DNA from: Agrostemma githago
Taxonomy: Eukaryota; Streptophyta; Magnoliopsida; Caryophyllales; Caryophyllaceae
Reading direction: 5' to 3'
DNA length: 64,000 nt
NCBI GenBank assembly: GCA_958450325.1
Contig: OY288241.1
Coordinates: forward strand, 54,446,078-54,510,077
Shown here in pieces: positions 10,522 to 23,639 of this stretch (positions are counted from its first letter, which is position 1; every line of letters starts with the position of its first letter). Under the pieces are notes generated by a model. That model did no database searches and had not been told where the DNA came from. It saw nothing but the letters and a program-made list of their open reading frames with translations. The position numbers were made by a program, and so were the translations under genes.

Positions 10522-11912
10522 TTGCTTTCTGGTGAGGGCACAAGTTCAGGGGGAACAAACAACCCGCCTGATACTGACATTGCACATACTATTCAAGCAG
10601 CCTCTAAAGGGAAAGTACCAGGAGAGTCCTCTACATCTGGCATGGAGTCATCCTTCAGCCAAGATGTCATAGTCGATGAGACTGTTGCAGTCGTGGAGGA
10701 AATTGATGCTTTCACTCCATGGAAATGGAAGCATCAAACCTCACATCCTCTCTCAAATCTGACTACTGACCTAAGATCCGGAGTTAGAACAAGATCATTC
10801 TTCAACAACTACTATGCATGCAATGCCTTTGTTTCACAAATCGAACCTCCAAATGTCACTGTCGCCTTGACCGATGCGGATTGGTTAATTGCCACGCAAG
10901 AAGAGCTCAATCAATTCAAGAGGAATGAGGTATGGCATCTTGTCTCTAGACCATCTAATCGTACCGTCATTGGTACTAGGTGGGTCTTTCGCATAAGCTA
11001 GACGATTCCGGTGAAATCGTAAGGAACAAGGCTAGACTAGTGGTGCAAGGTTACAATCAACAAGAAGATATTGATTATGGTGAAACCTATGCACCGATAG
11101 CTAGACTTGAGGCAATTCGTTTCCTAATAGCTTTTGCGGCCCACAAAGGCATCAAGCTTTTTCAAATGGATGTTAAACTCGCTTTTCTAAATGATTACCT
11201 AGAAGAAGATGTTTTTGTGGAGCGACCTCCGGGTTTTATAGATAATGACTATCCCGAACATGTTTACAAACTCGAGAAAACACTTAATGGTTTAACACAA
11301 GCTTCAAGGGCTTGGTATGACCGCTTGTCGAAGTTCTTGCTCGAAAATTGTTTTAAAAGAGGTTCGGTGGATAAGACATTGTTTATAAAGTCACAGTCGA
11401 ATGGACTGTCGGTTGTCCAAGTATATGTCGATGACATCATATTTGGGGCAACAAATGAACTTCTTAATCTTTATTTTTCTAATCTATTGAAATCGGATTT
11501 TGACATGAGCATGATGAGTGAACTTGGATTCTTTCTTGGACTTCAGATCAAGCAATCGAAAGAAAGAATTATGATTCACCAACAAAAGTACATAAAGGAA
11601 ATGCTAAAGAAATTTGGGGTGACTAATGTCAAGCCTTACTCTACACCCATAGTATCTTCATCCAAAATGGATAAAGACGAAAGTGGTAAGAACATTAGTG
11701 ATTCAGTGTATAGAGGTATGATTGGCTCATTGTTCCACTTAACCGCTAGTAGGCCCGATATACTATTTAGTGTTTGTTTATGTGCTAGGTTCCAAGCAAA
11801 TCTGAAAGATTCCCACTTCAAGACCGTAAAAAGAATTCTTCGGTATTTGGTTGAATTGGAACACAAGTACTCTACTTATGGTACCCCTCACATAGTTCTT
11901 TTGATTTTATAG
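10522..11912 (+). pseudogene. copia reverse transcriptase (RVT_2) remnant
   Basis: Two overlapping frames (10522-11001 and 10980-11912) carry the RVT_2 domain: E-V-W-H-L-V, then A-R-L-V-V-Q-G-Y-N-Q, T-Y-A-P-I-A-R-L, M-D-V-K, and the active site Y-V-D-D at 11424-11435. One lost base near 10990 splits the domain just after the R-W-V-F-R motif. The usual YGLKQ motif reads L-N-G-L-T-Q, so further damage is visible. The segment ending in S-R-P-D-I-L-F-S-V-C and the RNase H that follows fit the SIRE lineage. The enzyme would copy element RNA into cDNA, but this gene is broken. Confidence 0.9.
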
Positions 11913-12379
11913 GTTTTACCGATGCGGATTATGCGGGGTGCACGGTCGATAGGAAAAGTACATCCGGTGTTGCCACGTTGTTGGGTCCGTGTCTCAACTC
12001 TATGGGATCTAAGAAGAAAAACACGACGGTTGCTCTATCAACGACCGAAAGTGAGTATGTTAGTGCCGCTCATTGTTGTTCTCAAGTCTTATGGGTACGT
12101 CAACAGCTTGTAGATTGTGGTATGTTTTTCTACTCCATTCCCATCATGTGTGATAACACTAGTACGATTAATATTTCCAAAAATCCGATTCAACATTCAA
12201 AAACTAAACACATAGATATCCGTCATCATTTTCTTAGAGATCAGGTAGAAAAGGGTCATATTAAGCTTCTTTTTTGCAATACCGAAGACCAAATAGCCGA
12301 TATATTTATTAAACCGTTAGCAAGAGACCAATTTGAAAAGTTTCAACTCGAACTTAGTTTGATTAATTGTTCGACTTAA
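11913..12379 (+). pseudogene. copia RNase H remnant
   Basis: Frames 11922-12113 and 11978-12379 together hold the copia RNase H: D-A-D-Y-A-G (catalytic Asp), T-T-E-S-E-Y (Glu), C-D-N-T-S (Asp) and I-D-I-R-H-H-F near the end, with a natural-looking stop at 12379. One frameshift separates it from RT and one splits it internally. RNase H removes the RNA strand during reverse transcription. Confidence 0.87.
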
Positions 12380-12651
12380 TTCTGTGTGCTTACTTGCTTC
12401 CTCGCATGATTGGTTAGAAGAGTCGCATTCCCTTATTCTAGTTGTATCATATTTTCTTAAGTATGTGATTTGTATGTGTACTGTTAATATGTGTGTTCTT
12501 GTGTGTGTTAGTGTTACTTGGCTACTACCTTTTAAGTTCTTCTGTTTTTCCACTTCCATTATCCCCTATATAAATTCCAACACAAATAAACTCCCTGCTA
12601 AAGTGTTTCGATACCTTTTTTCACTCCTTTATCCCCTAAATAAATCCATCC
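12380..12651 (+). other. copia post-pol region, non-coding
   Basis: Between the RNase H stop and solo LTR A. AT-rich; the frame at 12384-12656 is hydrophobic and unlike a known protein. The last five bases, CATCC (12647-12651), are the target duplication of solo LTR A. Copia sequence continues at 16343. Confidence 0.5.
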
Positions 12652-15600
12652 TTTAACACCCCTGATTTTATATTTTAAATAAATTTAAAATTATTTTCGT
12701 ATTTTTATTTTTCCTATTTAACTCGTAATTCTTAAAATTATTATTAAATGAATTTATCGTTTAATCGTTTCAAACTCCTAAAATTCTATTTGTCTCAGAA
12801 ACTCTCCTTATATTTAAAAGTATATTTCTGTTTCGATACATTTAATTTAATTCGTATCGAAAGTCTATTTCGACGATTTATATTCTAAATTTTATTTATT
12901 TATATTAAGCTCGAATTTCTATTTTCGACTAGAAGTTCATTTATATTAAGTTTCGTCAAAACATTTATTACATTCCCTCGAGAAATCAATTTAATTCACT
13001 TTTTTGAAAATTTATTATTTTTTGGGAAATACTATTTAGCCGTCTAATTATTTATTTCTATAAGCTTCATTTTCGTCTCGAATATTTTATTTACTCATTT
13101 TATTTGACCGTCCAATTAGTTATTAATTTTATTGACTCGATTTTTGAGTCGTGGGTCAGTCAACTTATCGTTACGGAATACGTCTCCTACCCGATTCATT
13201 TATTTAACTCGTTTTCCTATCTCCTTTGTATTTAGTGGTTACCCACTTGATTCATTTCATTTTCCCTAGTATTACAGTAATTCCACTATTACTGATTCTT
13301 TCTCCCATTCACGTTTCCACCGCTTCCCATTCATTTCATTCACTCCCCCTCTTTTTCATTTTGTCCACTGTTTCACCCTCATCTTTCATCCCTTCTTTTC
13401 GCCTCCTCTGTCAGTGTGCTTCTGCTGTGTTTTTTCCAGGGTTCGCTGCTGCTGTTTCGCTGTTACAGCTTTAGTCGGGGTACGTTCTTCTCCTTTTCTC
13501 CTCTTCTTCTTTGTCGGGTTTCATTTTGCTATTGAAATTAACGTTAATTCTGCTGCTACTGTCCTGATGCACCTGCTGCAATTCTGTTTTTCTTCTTCTT
13601 CTTTTTCTCCATCTTTATGTTGGTCCGTTGTTGTTGCTGCATGTTGTTTCCTTTTGTGCGTAGTATCTGCTGCCTCTTCGACCGCCCCCCAACCCCCCCC
13701 CCCCCCCCCTCCGTTCGCCCTTCTTCTGTTCTTCCTTCCTTCCGTTTTACATTCGTTTGTGTGCATTCATATTGTTGCCGCTGCTTGCTACTAGTACTCG
13801 TTGCCACCTTTTGCTGTTTAATTTGTGCGGGTGTCAAGTCTGTTTTGGTCCACCTTTTCGATCAACCAGCATCTTTAATCACCCCTATGTGTCTCAGTTT
13901 CAGTATCGACTTCTTGCTCTAATTTTTGTTCGACCTCTTTTCGTATTCGTGTCGTCTCTTGTTGTAGATGATCTGGTGCCATGTTACCCTTCCTTATTGG
14001 TGCCATTCCGCTGTCTTCTTCTTCTTTTTTCTTGATTCTCCTTCTTCTTAATTTTTTCTGTTGCAACTTCATCGTTTCTGTTTGTGTGTCAGTTATGCTT
14101 CTGCTGTTGGCATTTAGTTCTGTTCGTCGTGTTCTCTCTGTACCGTACAACCTGATGCTGTTTCGGTGCTATTTGATGTATTTGTCTAGACAGTTTTCTG
14201 TTGGCACGTAATTCCCTTCTTCTGCCTTATGACGATTATTCTTTTCTCCTTGTTTTCCTCTACTCTCGACCTTGAGTCCTCTTATTTCGGTCTATTCATA
14301 TTTGTTCCAGCCCCACGTTATATTGGTTTGCAGGGTATGCCTGAATCCAACCCTTGTCTCTTTCTTTCTGTATGTATCAACCCGAATATCTGGTTGAGAA
14401 TGCTTGATTGGTTAACGATTCTATCGACTCGGAGATTAGGGCGTCCTATTGAAGTTCCGGAGCCTAGACTGCGAGGACATGAATATCGAAGGATTTCGAC
14501 TTAAGGTAACTTTAGGACGTTACTCGATTTTATATCGTATGTTTGAGTAGTAGTATGTAGGTAATATTTTAACTTTGGTTTTTAATTTTAGATAATTAAT
14601 ACTTGCTAATAATATTTATTTTATTAAAATTGTATGCCTTGTCCATATTTTTTATAACTTTCGATATCGTTTTATAAATCGTTAGTAATTTTATTATTTA
14701 CGATCGTTATAATATTTTGTTGGTTATCGTGACACTAGTAACTAAAATACTAACGATTTCATATTTTGTTAATTTATAATTTTAACTCAAAATCGTGTTT
14801 TTATATTATAATCGAGATTTTTATACTTGTTCAATAAATTAATTTCGTTTTACAACTTATATTAATAAATGAGGAAATAGTCGATTTTGTTTTAAATACG
14901 TTTTAGTTAAGACTATTTTCCCGAATAGTTTCTCAATTGTCTACGATTGATTATTTTAGTAAAATCAGTATTATTTATTGATAAAATCTATTTACTAAAA
15001 CTAATTTGAAAGGTTTATAAAATCTCGTTTAAATTATAAAATTCGTCAACTCAATTAATTTTTATATCATTTTCTTAAAACAATTCTTTTCTGTAAATTT
15101 ATAGTTTTAAATCGATTTCCTAATTATTTATAAAATACTATATGTTGACTTATTATACTTTATTTATATTTTGAGTAACGAATTTAAAAATATAATAAAG
15201 TTACGATAACAACGATAATAATAAAATGTTTATTTCGTTAGAAAAGCTATTTTTATATATTTCACTTATTTTAATAACTTACGAATTTTCTATAACAATA
15301 TTTTTATTTTAAGTAAGTTTCTAAAATTAGCAATTTCCTATTTATAGAAAGTTTCCCTTTTAATATAAACTGTTTATTCTTTTTATCTTCATATTATTTA
15401 TAATGATTATTTATTCTCAATATCGATAATGGTTTGGTTTGGAGTTATGGAATAAAGACAAGTGTGAGGTTAGAGTAATATATTCTAGGGTTTACGGTTT
15501 TGCCATCAACTATAACGCTAGTGTATCAGGAATCGGTACATTGGTTGTTGAACCGGGTGACAGATATCCCTGGAGTTGTGTACATTTTGACCTTAAACTT

Positions 15601-16337
15601 AGGCCTCGCAGTAAGTCGCCGTCATAAGTTGAACTGGGTGACAGGTAATCCCAGGAGGGGTGTGCATTGTCTTAAACTAGGGCCACGCATTTATAAGTCG
15701 CCGTCCTATTATGGTTGAGTAGCCAAGTTAGAGACCGAAGTTTGATTTGTTTGAACTAGGTTCTCGAAGCTAGATTTTTAGTATTCTCCTGGTGAAAGTC
15801 TAACCTTCTACACTGAATATTTCCATAACGCCATTTTGAATATTTTTATTATTATCGATACATTTTGGTTTGCAGGTTGGCAAATATTTGAAGTTTTCTT
15901 CTGAAAACTTGTTCCGAATTTATTGTTCCAATATTTTACAAGTTTTCTCCGAAAGCTTATTTTTTTCTTATATCTTTTAATGTTTTCCATTTTAACTATT
16001 TTGATATACTAACACTATTATTTTTTCCATATGATATAATATGGCTGAGAGAACGTCCGAGTTACTCCCCACTGACGTGGCTGTTATGTTTATAACATGG
16101 AAGGTATTTGCTGCTGAGTTTTGGGTGTGAGCTAGCGAGTAGCGTGGATCCCACTCTTCTTCATTCATGTTTATTTATGGATTTTTGTAACCCTGTTTGG
16201 AGAAATTTTTTATTTTAGCCTTTTTGTAAAAAGTGGCCTCTATAATGACTGACCGTTCTTTTATTAAAATATAGAACATCAGTGTGTTTTATACAGTGTT
16301 TCCGCCACTGTATTGCGTTAATTTCTAGGGGATTACA
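12652..16337 (+). repeat. Solo LTR A of the long-LTR gypsy-like family
   Basis: 3686 bp, flanked by CATCC (12647-12651 and 16338-16342). Its end, with the block CAGTGTTTCCGCCACTGTAT and then GGGGATTACA, is that of the LTRs at 43928-47216 and 52449-55769. Its start TTTAACACC matches TGTAACACC with a changed second base. No internal region or second LTR is present, so it is a solo LTR left by recombination. The central part (13225-14500) is C/T-rich with long but meaningless frames and a C17 run at 13693-13709. Two short hairpins lie at 15553-15573 and 15644-15664. Confidence 0.85.
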
Positions 16338-16342
16338 CATCC

Positions 16343-16743
16343 ACCACCACAAATTAACTCCTATATGATTACCTACCTCTACCTACCTACTATCCCTAAA
16401 AGCTTCCTACTCCTCCTTTTAACTCCTCCGTCTTCCCAATACCTGACTAACCCCCTCACATCATATCCCATCTTCCAACATCCCCTCTCTCCTTATTTTT
16501 TGTTCCTCCTTCCCCAAGTCGTCATCATCATCACGGTACTTATCAACTCCTCTCTATTTTGAATTTTGGTTGAAATTGTGGGCTGGTTTACGAGTAAAAA
16601 AACAAAACAAAAACAAAAACGAAAAAAAAAAAGAAAAAGATGTTACTTCTTACTCTCTTCTTTACTTCTCTTCTTCCTCCTTCTTTACTACTCTCTCTCT
16701 CTCTCTCAAAAATCAAAAACACAAAAAAACATGGTTAGAACTT
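16343..16743 (+). other. copia 3' region fragment
   Basis: C/T-rich DNA between solo LTR A and element E, with (CT)n near 16690-16709 and an A-rich stretch. No reliable ORF. Assigned to the copia host only by position. Confidence 0.4.
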
Positions 16744-17042
16744 TGATGTGTGTCAAATTTAGACCATTTTTCCTCCAATTTAGACTCGTTTTTCTTTCGT
16801 TTTGTGAGATTAGAGTGCGATTATCGCCCTATTTTTAGTCTTTCTCGCATTAGCGTCTTTCTTGTTCATTTCACGTGTTTTTGGTAGTTTTTCTATCTAT
16901 TTTGTTAGGATTCGTAACCAAGAGCATGTCCGAGCTTCCACGAGCACAAGAGATTGGATGCCGTCCGAAAGCAATATACGAAACCAAAAGTCCAAGCAAT
17001 CAAACGACAAAGAACGAGACCAGAAAAGAGGTCAAGGAAACC

Positions 17043-17325
17043 ATCGGGTGAAGTTTCATCGGATGAGATACCACCGGGCGAAGTTTCGCCCGATGGAATT
17101 TCGACCTCTCCGAAGATCTTCAGGAAGCTTTCACCACCGGGCGAAATGACCGGGCAAAACTTTCACCCATCAGGTGAAGTTTCGCTCGACGGTAATGAGG
17201 CCCGCAAATGAAAAATCAGGAAAGAAGTTCACCAGATGAAGTTTCACCCGACAGTAATGGCTCGTGAATGGCAAATGATCGCAGGGCGAAGTTTCACCAT
17301 ATGAAGATTCATTGGGAAAAACTCT
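17043..17325 (+). repeat. CGGGTGAA/TTCACCCG palindrome array in element E LTR
   Basis: Repeated near-palindromes around GGGCGAAGTTTCGCCC (perfect 8-bp arms at 17075-17092) and decayed GGGTGAAGTTTCA versions. Located about 300-580 bp from the LTR start and upstream of the TATA box, the same position as the CCCG-type arrays in elements 1 and 2 but with an unrelated palindrome. Confidence 0.75.
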
Positions 17326-17382
17326 CACTAATGGAGCAAAAGTTGGATTTGGGCTTTGGTTTAGTGACCCATTAAGGCTTTG

Positions 17383-17390
17383 TATAAATA
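17383..17390 (+). promoter_or_regulatory. TATA box of element E LTR
   Basis: TATAAATA about 60 bp after the palindrome array, the same arrangement as in the LTRs of elements 1 and 2. Confidence 0.65.
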
Positions 17391-17929
17391 GTTAACCCTA
17401 GATTTCTTTCCATCATCTTACCTTATCTTTCTTATCCTCTTTTTATCATTTTTAGGAGGCCTCATTAGTTAGATCTTCATCCTAGTAGTTGCTTCCATAG
17501 AAAAACTCAAGTTAAATCTAGAAAACTCTTTTAGCTTATATTAATTTACGCTACATTTTGTAACCAAGCTACTTCATTAGTCTAGATTTAGATTTTGTTG
17601 AAGATTAAAGGTGTTTTGCAAGGATTTAGTGACAAGATTCTTGCATTATTTCTTGAAGCTTTCTTATTTATGTTATCTTCATCTTCTTCTTTGAGATTTT
17701 CTTTATTGTTGGTATTGTCTTATTCTCTCTCTCCTCTAATTAGTTTCTTCTTTAGTTTTCTCTCTAGTCTATTGTTTTCCTTGCTTTGTTATTATTTTTT
17801 CTTTAGATCTTGTTCTTGGTTTTGTTTTTCTTCCATAATGTGATTAGATTAATCTTCCCTCTTTTGTTAGCATGGATTGTTTTTACCAATTCCCCTGTTA
17901 TTTGTTTTTGATAGTTTAACCATGATTAG

Positions 17930-20900
17930 TGTGACCCCCTAGAAAATCTAACGCGATACAGTGGCGGAAACACTGTAGAGTCGGGATTACAACACGTTGT
18001 CACTATGTCTTAATAAAATTAAAATGATAAAGTCAAACAATAGGCCTTAAATAAAATGGCCAAAATTTAAACAATCCACAAAATGGGGTTTAAACGTTCC
18101 ACAAGACATAATTATTAAAAGAGAGTAAGAAGGATCCACAATGCCCGCTAGCCCACACCCAGAAACAAGCATACCTGTCATGTTAAAACATAACAGCCAC
18201 AATCAGTGGGGAGCAACGTCAACGTTCTCCCAGCCGTATGACATGATTTTAAAACTGTAATTACTACTATAGAAAAATAGTAAAAAAGGGAAACGGTAAA
18301 ACAGCATATTAAAAATAAGCTTTCAGCGCAAAACCAAAATAATAAAATGAGTTTCCGAAGAAACATAAAAATATTTGCCAACCTGCAAACCAATTTATAT
18401 CAATAATAAATAAAATAATCAAAATGGCGTTATGGATAGGATTAGTGATGAAGACTAGACTTTCAATAGGAGAATACTAAAACTAGTTTCGAGAACTTAG
18501 TTCAAACAAGTCAAACTTCGGTCTCTAACTAGGTTACTCAACCATAATAGGATGACGACATATAAATGCGTGGCCCTAATTTACACCCTTCCCGAGCACC
18601 ATAAATACTCAGTTCAACCCGACGGCGTCTTACACTGTGAGGCACGAGCTTAAGAAAATATACACACACTCCCGAACACCATATATGCTCGGTTCAACAA
18701 CCAGTGTTCCCCATAAAGACACACCAGCCTTATAGTTGATGGCAAAAACGTAAACCCCAGAATATATTACTCTAACCTCACACTTGTCCTTATACCATAA
18801 CTCCAAAATAAAGCCATTATCGATATTCACAAGATATAATCATTATAAATAATATGGAGATAAGAGGAGTAATCATTATATTCTAAAAGAGGAAACTTTC
18901 TATTTTAGGAAACTTCTATTTTTAGAAACTTTACTAAAAATAGCATCATATAAAAATAGCAAAAATATTAGTTTGTACTAATACAACATTTTTCGTAAAC
19001 GATATAGATTTATAAAACTAGTACTTTCGGCCTTAACGATATTAATTAACAAAGTGAGCATTTAGGTTTATGAAATTATTAAAATACCTTACAAGTGTTT
19101 ATAAAATGATTAAAAATGTCTTAAACATTTTAATACTACTAATCAGGGTGTTTTTAAAAATGTACAAAACTAAAATTCCCTAATTATTACTAGTTTTGAC
19201 AATACGATTATAAATAGGATTTTACGGCAAATGTCAAATTAAATGTTTTAACGTCTTTTATTTAATCAAACCAATGAATATATTTAGATTATGTTAAGGA
19301 ATGATTTAACTCACAAAGTTTCAGATTTAAATACTTTCAAAATGGCTGGAAAAATAATTCTTTTAGGTGAATCGGATCGTTTTAACGTCTTTTATTTAAT
19401 CAAACCAATGAATATATTTAGAGTATGTTAAGGAATGATTTAACTCACAAAGTTTCAGATTTAAATACTTTCAAAATGGCTGGAAAAATAATTCTTTTAG
19501 GTGAATCGGATCGTTTTAACGATAAATCATAATTTTGTCCAAAAATCATTAATATTAATTAAAGACTGTAATAAATAGTACAAAAATTACGTAAAATAGC
19601 TAAAATATATTTATGGACATTCTGTGCAGAAAAGAAAAATTTCCAGAATCCTAAAACTCGGTTTTTAAAGGGTTTTCCCGTTAATCGTCTAATCTCGACA
19701 ATAACGATTAATAAAAATAGTAATTACCAAACAATTTACGTATTAATATCCAAAAATTATTATTAACCTTAGAAATCATGATTTTCCGGAATCTACCATT
19801 TTTCCAGATTTCTAAAAATTCCAGATTTAATAAATCCCGTTAAAACCGTCTTTTAAACTCGTTCTCACAATTAACGATTCCAATAATAAAACTTATCGTT
19901 CCTAACATTTTATTAAAGCACTAAAAATCATAAAATTACATTTTATTATGAAATCATCAGAATCATATTTTTTTTCCAGATTTAAATCAAAGAACCAAAC
20001 ATCGAGAATTTAAACGACAAACACAGTTTTAACGATAAACGATGAATTAAAGTGATTAATTAATTCATCCACTTAACAACTCCGAAAAATTATGAAAAAC
20101 ATCAAAAAATTCTATTTCATCAAAAAGTATCAACACGTCAAAAATCAGATTAAAATAAAATGATTAAGTACTAGAACTAAAAATCGGCTTTTAATCGTGT
20201 TTTGTCCGTAAACGGTAATAATTCAATAATCGATATCAAAAATACCAAATTATTAAAAATGATCAAAAACCTCATTTTTACAAAATATAATCATATATTA
20301 CAAGTTTAGACCGAATATTACGATTTTACAAATTAATAAGACGATTTAATCGTTAATCTCGTAAAAGCGATAAAACTACCGAAACATGCAAATTTTTAAC
20401 TTTTAAAATCTTTCCAGATTATATGACATACATATATTGCCAAAAATGAAATATAAAAAAATACATGCATATACACAATTAAAATCATGAAATACCGAGT
20501 AACACCAACGTTACCTCAAATCCAAATCTAAATCGATAATATACTCATCGGCCTCAGGATTGTCCACAAATCCTACAATACATGAGTATCATAGCATAAA
20601 AATACCATGAGAAAAACCAAGAAAATTAAGGTGAATAACGATCGAAAACAACATCGATTATTACCTTAACGAAAGGGTCGGAATAAGGATTAATTTGACG
20701 AAGAAAATGAGACGATTATGACTTGAATTGAAGCAAGAATAAGCCTTGAGGGGCTGATGATGACACGGCCAAAAGAAGGAGAAGAAAGGGATTTTTTTTG
20801 TTTAAGTGTAGAAATGAATATAAGGAAAAATGGATGGTTTCATATGTTTGAATAATATTAATATTTGATGAAAACAAGGTGAAACTAGACTAAAATATCC

Positions 20901-21537
20901 AGCCAAAATGAAGAGAATGGAGCATGAAGAGTTTGTGCACGAGTCATCCCATTAAATGGTTGTGAAGAATTATCTAATTTCTTAAATCATTTTTATAAAA
21001 TGAAAGGTTATAAAAAAAATGTAATGGATGAGTCACAAGGGGAGTGAGTCGGTCCAAAACATGGGGAAAAGGTGTCAAGTGAATTGTAAGTTGATAAAAA
21101 GAAGGATCGTAAAATAGTTAAAGGCATTTCAAATCAACTCGAGTACATCTCGCGTTGGAAAATAATTATTCACGATCCTTCGTAATAAAATCATTAATGG
21201 CCAAATTTTTGTAAATGAAAATACTTACCAGTTGAAAATATTATAAAAATATGTTTAGACATTTGTAGAAAAAGGAATAACTTAAATCCGAGCTCAAAAA
21301 CGTTAATTCCTAGAGAAGTAAAATTCTTCACAGAAAAATAATTAATTTATGAAGAAAATCAAATAAATAGATATAAAAGAATTAAAATCTTTTGAAATAA
21401 AATAAATATCCTTTTGACTCAAAAATAAAAATGGAGATTGGAAAAATGAAGAAACATAAGGCCAAAATGTGACAGAGTTATGACGAAGTCATAACGGAAA
21501 GGATATATAAAACGCTAGGAAAATAGCGGGTGTTACA
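17930..21537 (-). repeat. Solo LTR B of the long-LTR gypsy-like family
   Basis: 3608 bp on the minus strand, flanked by ATTAG (17925-17929 and 21538-21542). Read on the minus strand it begins TGTAACACCCGCTATTTTCC and ends with the shared CAGTG...CACTG block and GGGGGTCACA. It lies inside the 5' LTR of element E. A 134-bp tandem duplication (19247-19514) is private to this copy. Two 9-nt-loop hairpins occur at 18592-18612 and 18672-18692. Confidence 0.9.
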
Positions 21538-22121
21538 ATTAGTGAGTAGATTTTGGTTAGGGGAACAAGGGGATGAGGAATTTGGATAACATGAATTAAT
21601 GATTCTTGTGATTGTATACACTTGGATTGATTTGTCTAATTTGGAATTGTTGTATGTGTGTTGACCTTACTTGATCAATTTGGTTGACTCGTATTCACCC
21701 GAATCAATATGGGAAAACTCGGGGTTTGGGTAATTCCGGTTAGAGATTTAGCTTTTTCATCACGAAAGTGGGCTTTAGTGAGGTTGGGTAGAGAAACAGA
21801 AAGTTGACTCGCTCTTTATCGATTGTGTATCGTTGCTTGATTCCTTGTTTATGCGTCTCATTTCTGATTCGCCAACTCCTCCTAACACCTTTCCTTTATT
21901 TGATTTCTCTCAAATACTCTAGTCTCGTTCTCTTTAGTTTAGTTCGTGACCACCTCAAACCCCCCTTAGACCCCTAACATATTTAGATTTAGACTCGACC
22001 GACCCTACCTAGACCGTCCCTGTGGATCGATCCCGACTTACCGCTACTACGTAGTAGTTAGTTGGAGTTATAAATTTTGTTTGATCGCGTTAGATAGGCG
22101 ACAACTTGACCCGCATCAAAA

Positions 22122-22139
22122 TGGCGTCGTTGCCGGAGA
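22122..22139 (+). promoter_or_regulatory. Degenerate tRNA-Asp primer binding site, element E
   Basis: TGGCGTCGTTGCCGGAGA, two transitions away from the intact site TGGCGCCGTTGCCGGGGA in element 2, three bases after the LTR end. In its leader a 9-bp stem (one wobble) with a 4-nt loop lies at 22211-22232, matching the leader hairpins of elements 1 and 2 in position. Confidence 0.75.
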
Positions 22140-22249
22140 ACGGTGATTAGTAAGTTGAGTTTTAGTCTATTTGTGTTTTGGTTATTGTTTTCATTTTTAT
22201 TTCTCTCTACCCTAGTACCACTTGGTGCTAGGAGTCTCACGTTTTTATT

Positions 22250-23580
22250 GAGTTGTATTCAGGAAAAGTTATCTTCGACGTTGCTCACCCGGAACCGGTG
22301 AAAGCAAGGCGAGTATTGTTATTCCGGAGGATCAACTCAACGAAAGTGATACTTCACCCATACCTTACACCACCATACATACATTCAATCTTCCCAAATC
22401 TTCCACAAAAAAATTTTCCTCCACTCTTTTCCTCAACTATACTTCCAAAAGCAAACATGTCTACCCTTGGATCTCATTCCCAAATTACTCACGAGCAAAC
22501 CTAGTCATACCCAACAATTTCGAACTTAAGGCCTCCTTGGTTAACATGGTCCAACAAGACACTTACCATGGATTTTCTCAAGAGGATGCCTTAGAGCATA
22601 TATCATCATTTAAGGGGAAATTAGTTGTAGGAAGACTGAACGGGCTTACATCATGTTAACTTCATCGGTTATTATTTCCCAAGACATTGCGAGATGGAGA
22701 TAGGAGATGGCTACATAGCCATCCGGATAATACTTTTCGATCATGAGCTCAACTTGCTAATGCGTTCTTGGAAAAAATATTACCCTCCCTCCAAAACAAA
22801 TCAATATCGGATAGATATCCAAACATTTCAACAACATAAGGGAGAAAATTTAACCGAGGCTTGGGATCGATTTCAAACTCTACAAAGGAAATGTCCGCAC
22901 CATGGTATACCTAATTAGTTCTTGCTTCACACATTCTTTAATTCCTTATCCGACCACGCGAAAGATAATATTAACACGGCAGCAAGAGGCGATATCTTCC
23001 TACTCAATGAGGTCGAATCCCAAAGGCTTCTTAAAAATATGACCAAAAGTGGTGAGCATTCCAAGGAAGTCCAAGGCGGTAAGTCAACCGAAGAATCAAA
23101 ATCATCAAATAATATGGGAGCCATTCTTGAGGCAAGAATCGACAAATTGATTAAGAAATTTGAGGTATTTGTTGCTAGAGACGATTCACGACCCAAGACA
23201 CGACCACCACCAAGAGAAATGACCCCCCAAGGCAAGCATCATTTTCGCCACCTAAACCATATCGAGTCGAGATTTTTTGCGATCATTGCGGAGAATATGA
23301 TCATGAGTCTAATGTATGCTCAAAAGGAACAAGCGTTAATCATGTTGAAAATCAAAGAACTTATAATGAACCTTCCTTGTACAATCCGAGTTTTGAAGCA
23401 AAATTTAGGCCCTCGTCACCCTATCAATCTCAAGGATCTCATTATATACCGACTCAAGAGCCGAATTTTTGTCAAATTCGTTCGAGCCAAAGAGCTCATA
23501 CCAAAGGAACTACTCCAACTCTAATGCTTTCGACTATCGAAACCAATACTCTTATGGAGGTAATGTTAACCAAGGAACTC
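22250..23580 (+). pseudogene. Element E gag remnant, 5' part
   Basis: Frames 22694-22918 and 22922-23524 carry a Retrotrans_gag-like core: W-K-K-Y-Y-P-P-S-K, then E-A-W-D-R-F-Q-T-L and C-P-H-H-G, which align with E-A-W-E-R-F-K-S-L and C-P-H-H-G of element 2 Gag. A TAG at the position of a Trp codon separates the two frames. The downstream part (N-x-L-S-D-H-A-K) continues the capsid domain, followed by a polar linker. Around 23270-23310 the zinc-knuckle region is scrambled. The frame is interrupted at 23580 by the LINE and resumes at 28190. Gag would form the particle shell; this copy cannot. Confidence 0.7.
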
Positions 23581-23639
23581 TTTTTTTTTTGGTTAAAGGT
23601 AATTATATATTGAAAAAATAACTGTACAAATAGGATTAG

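Larger units (their letters stand above)
16744..22118 (+). repeat. 5' LTR of element E, interrupted by solo LTR B
   Basis: Starts TGATGTGTG at 16744 and ends GCATCA at 22118, next to the primer site. Without solo LTR B and one TSD copy it is about 1.76 kb, like the LTRs of elements 1 and 2. It holds a palindrome array (17043-17325) and a TATA box (17383-17390). Confidence 0.8.

Noticed and set aside
13226..14504. Several long plus- and minus-strand frames in a C/T-rich block
   Set aside because: They lie within solo LTR A, have low-complexity Ser/Leu/Phe or Gln/Arg content, overlap in many frames and show no domain.
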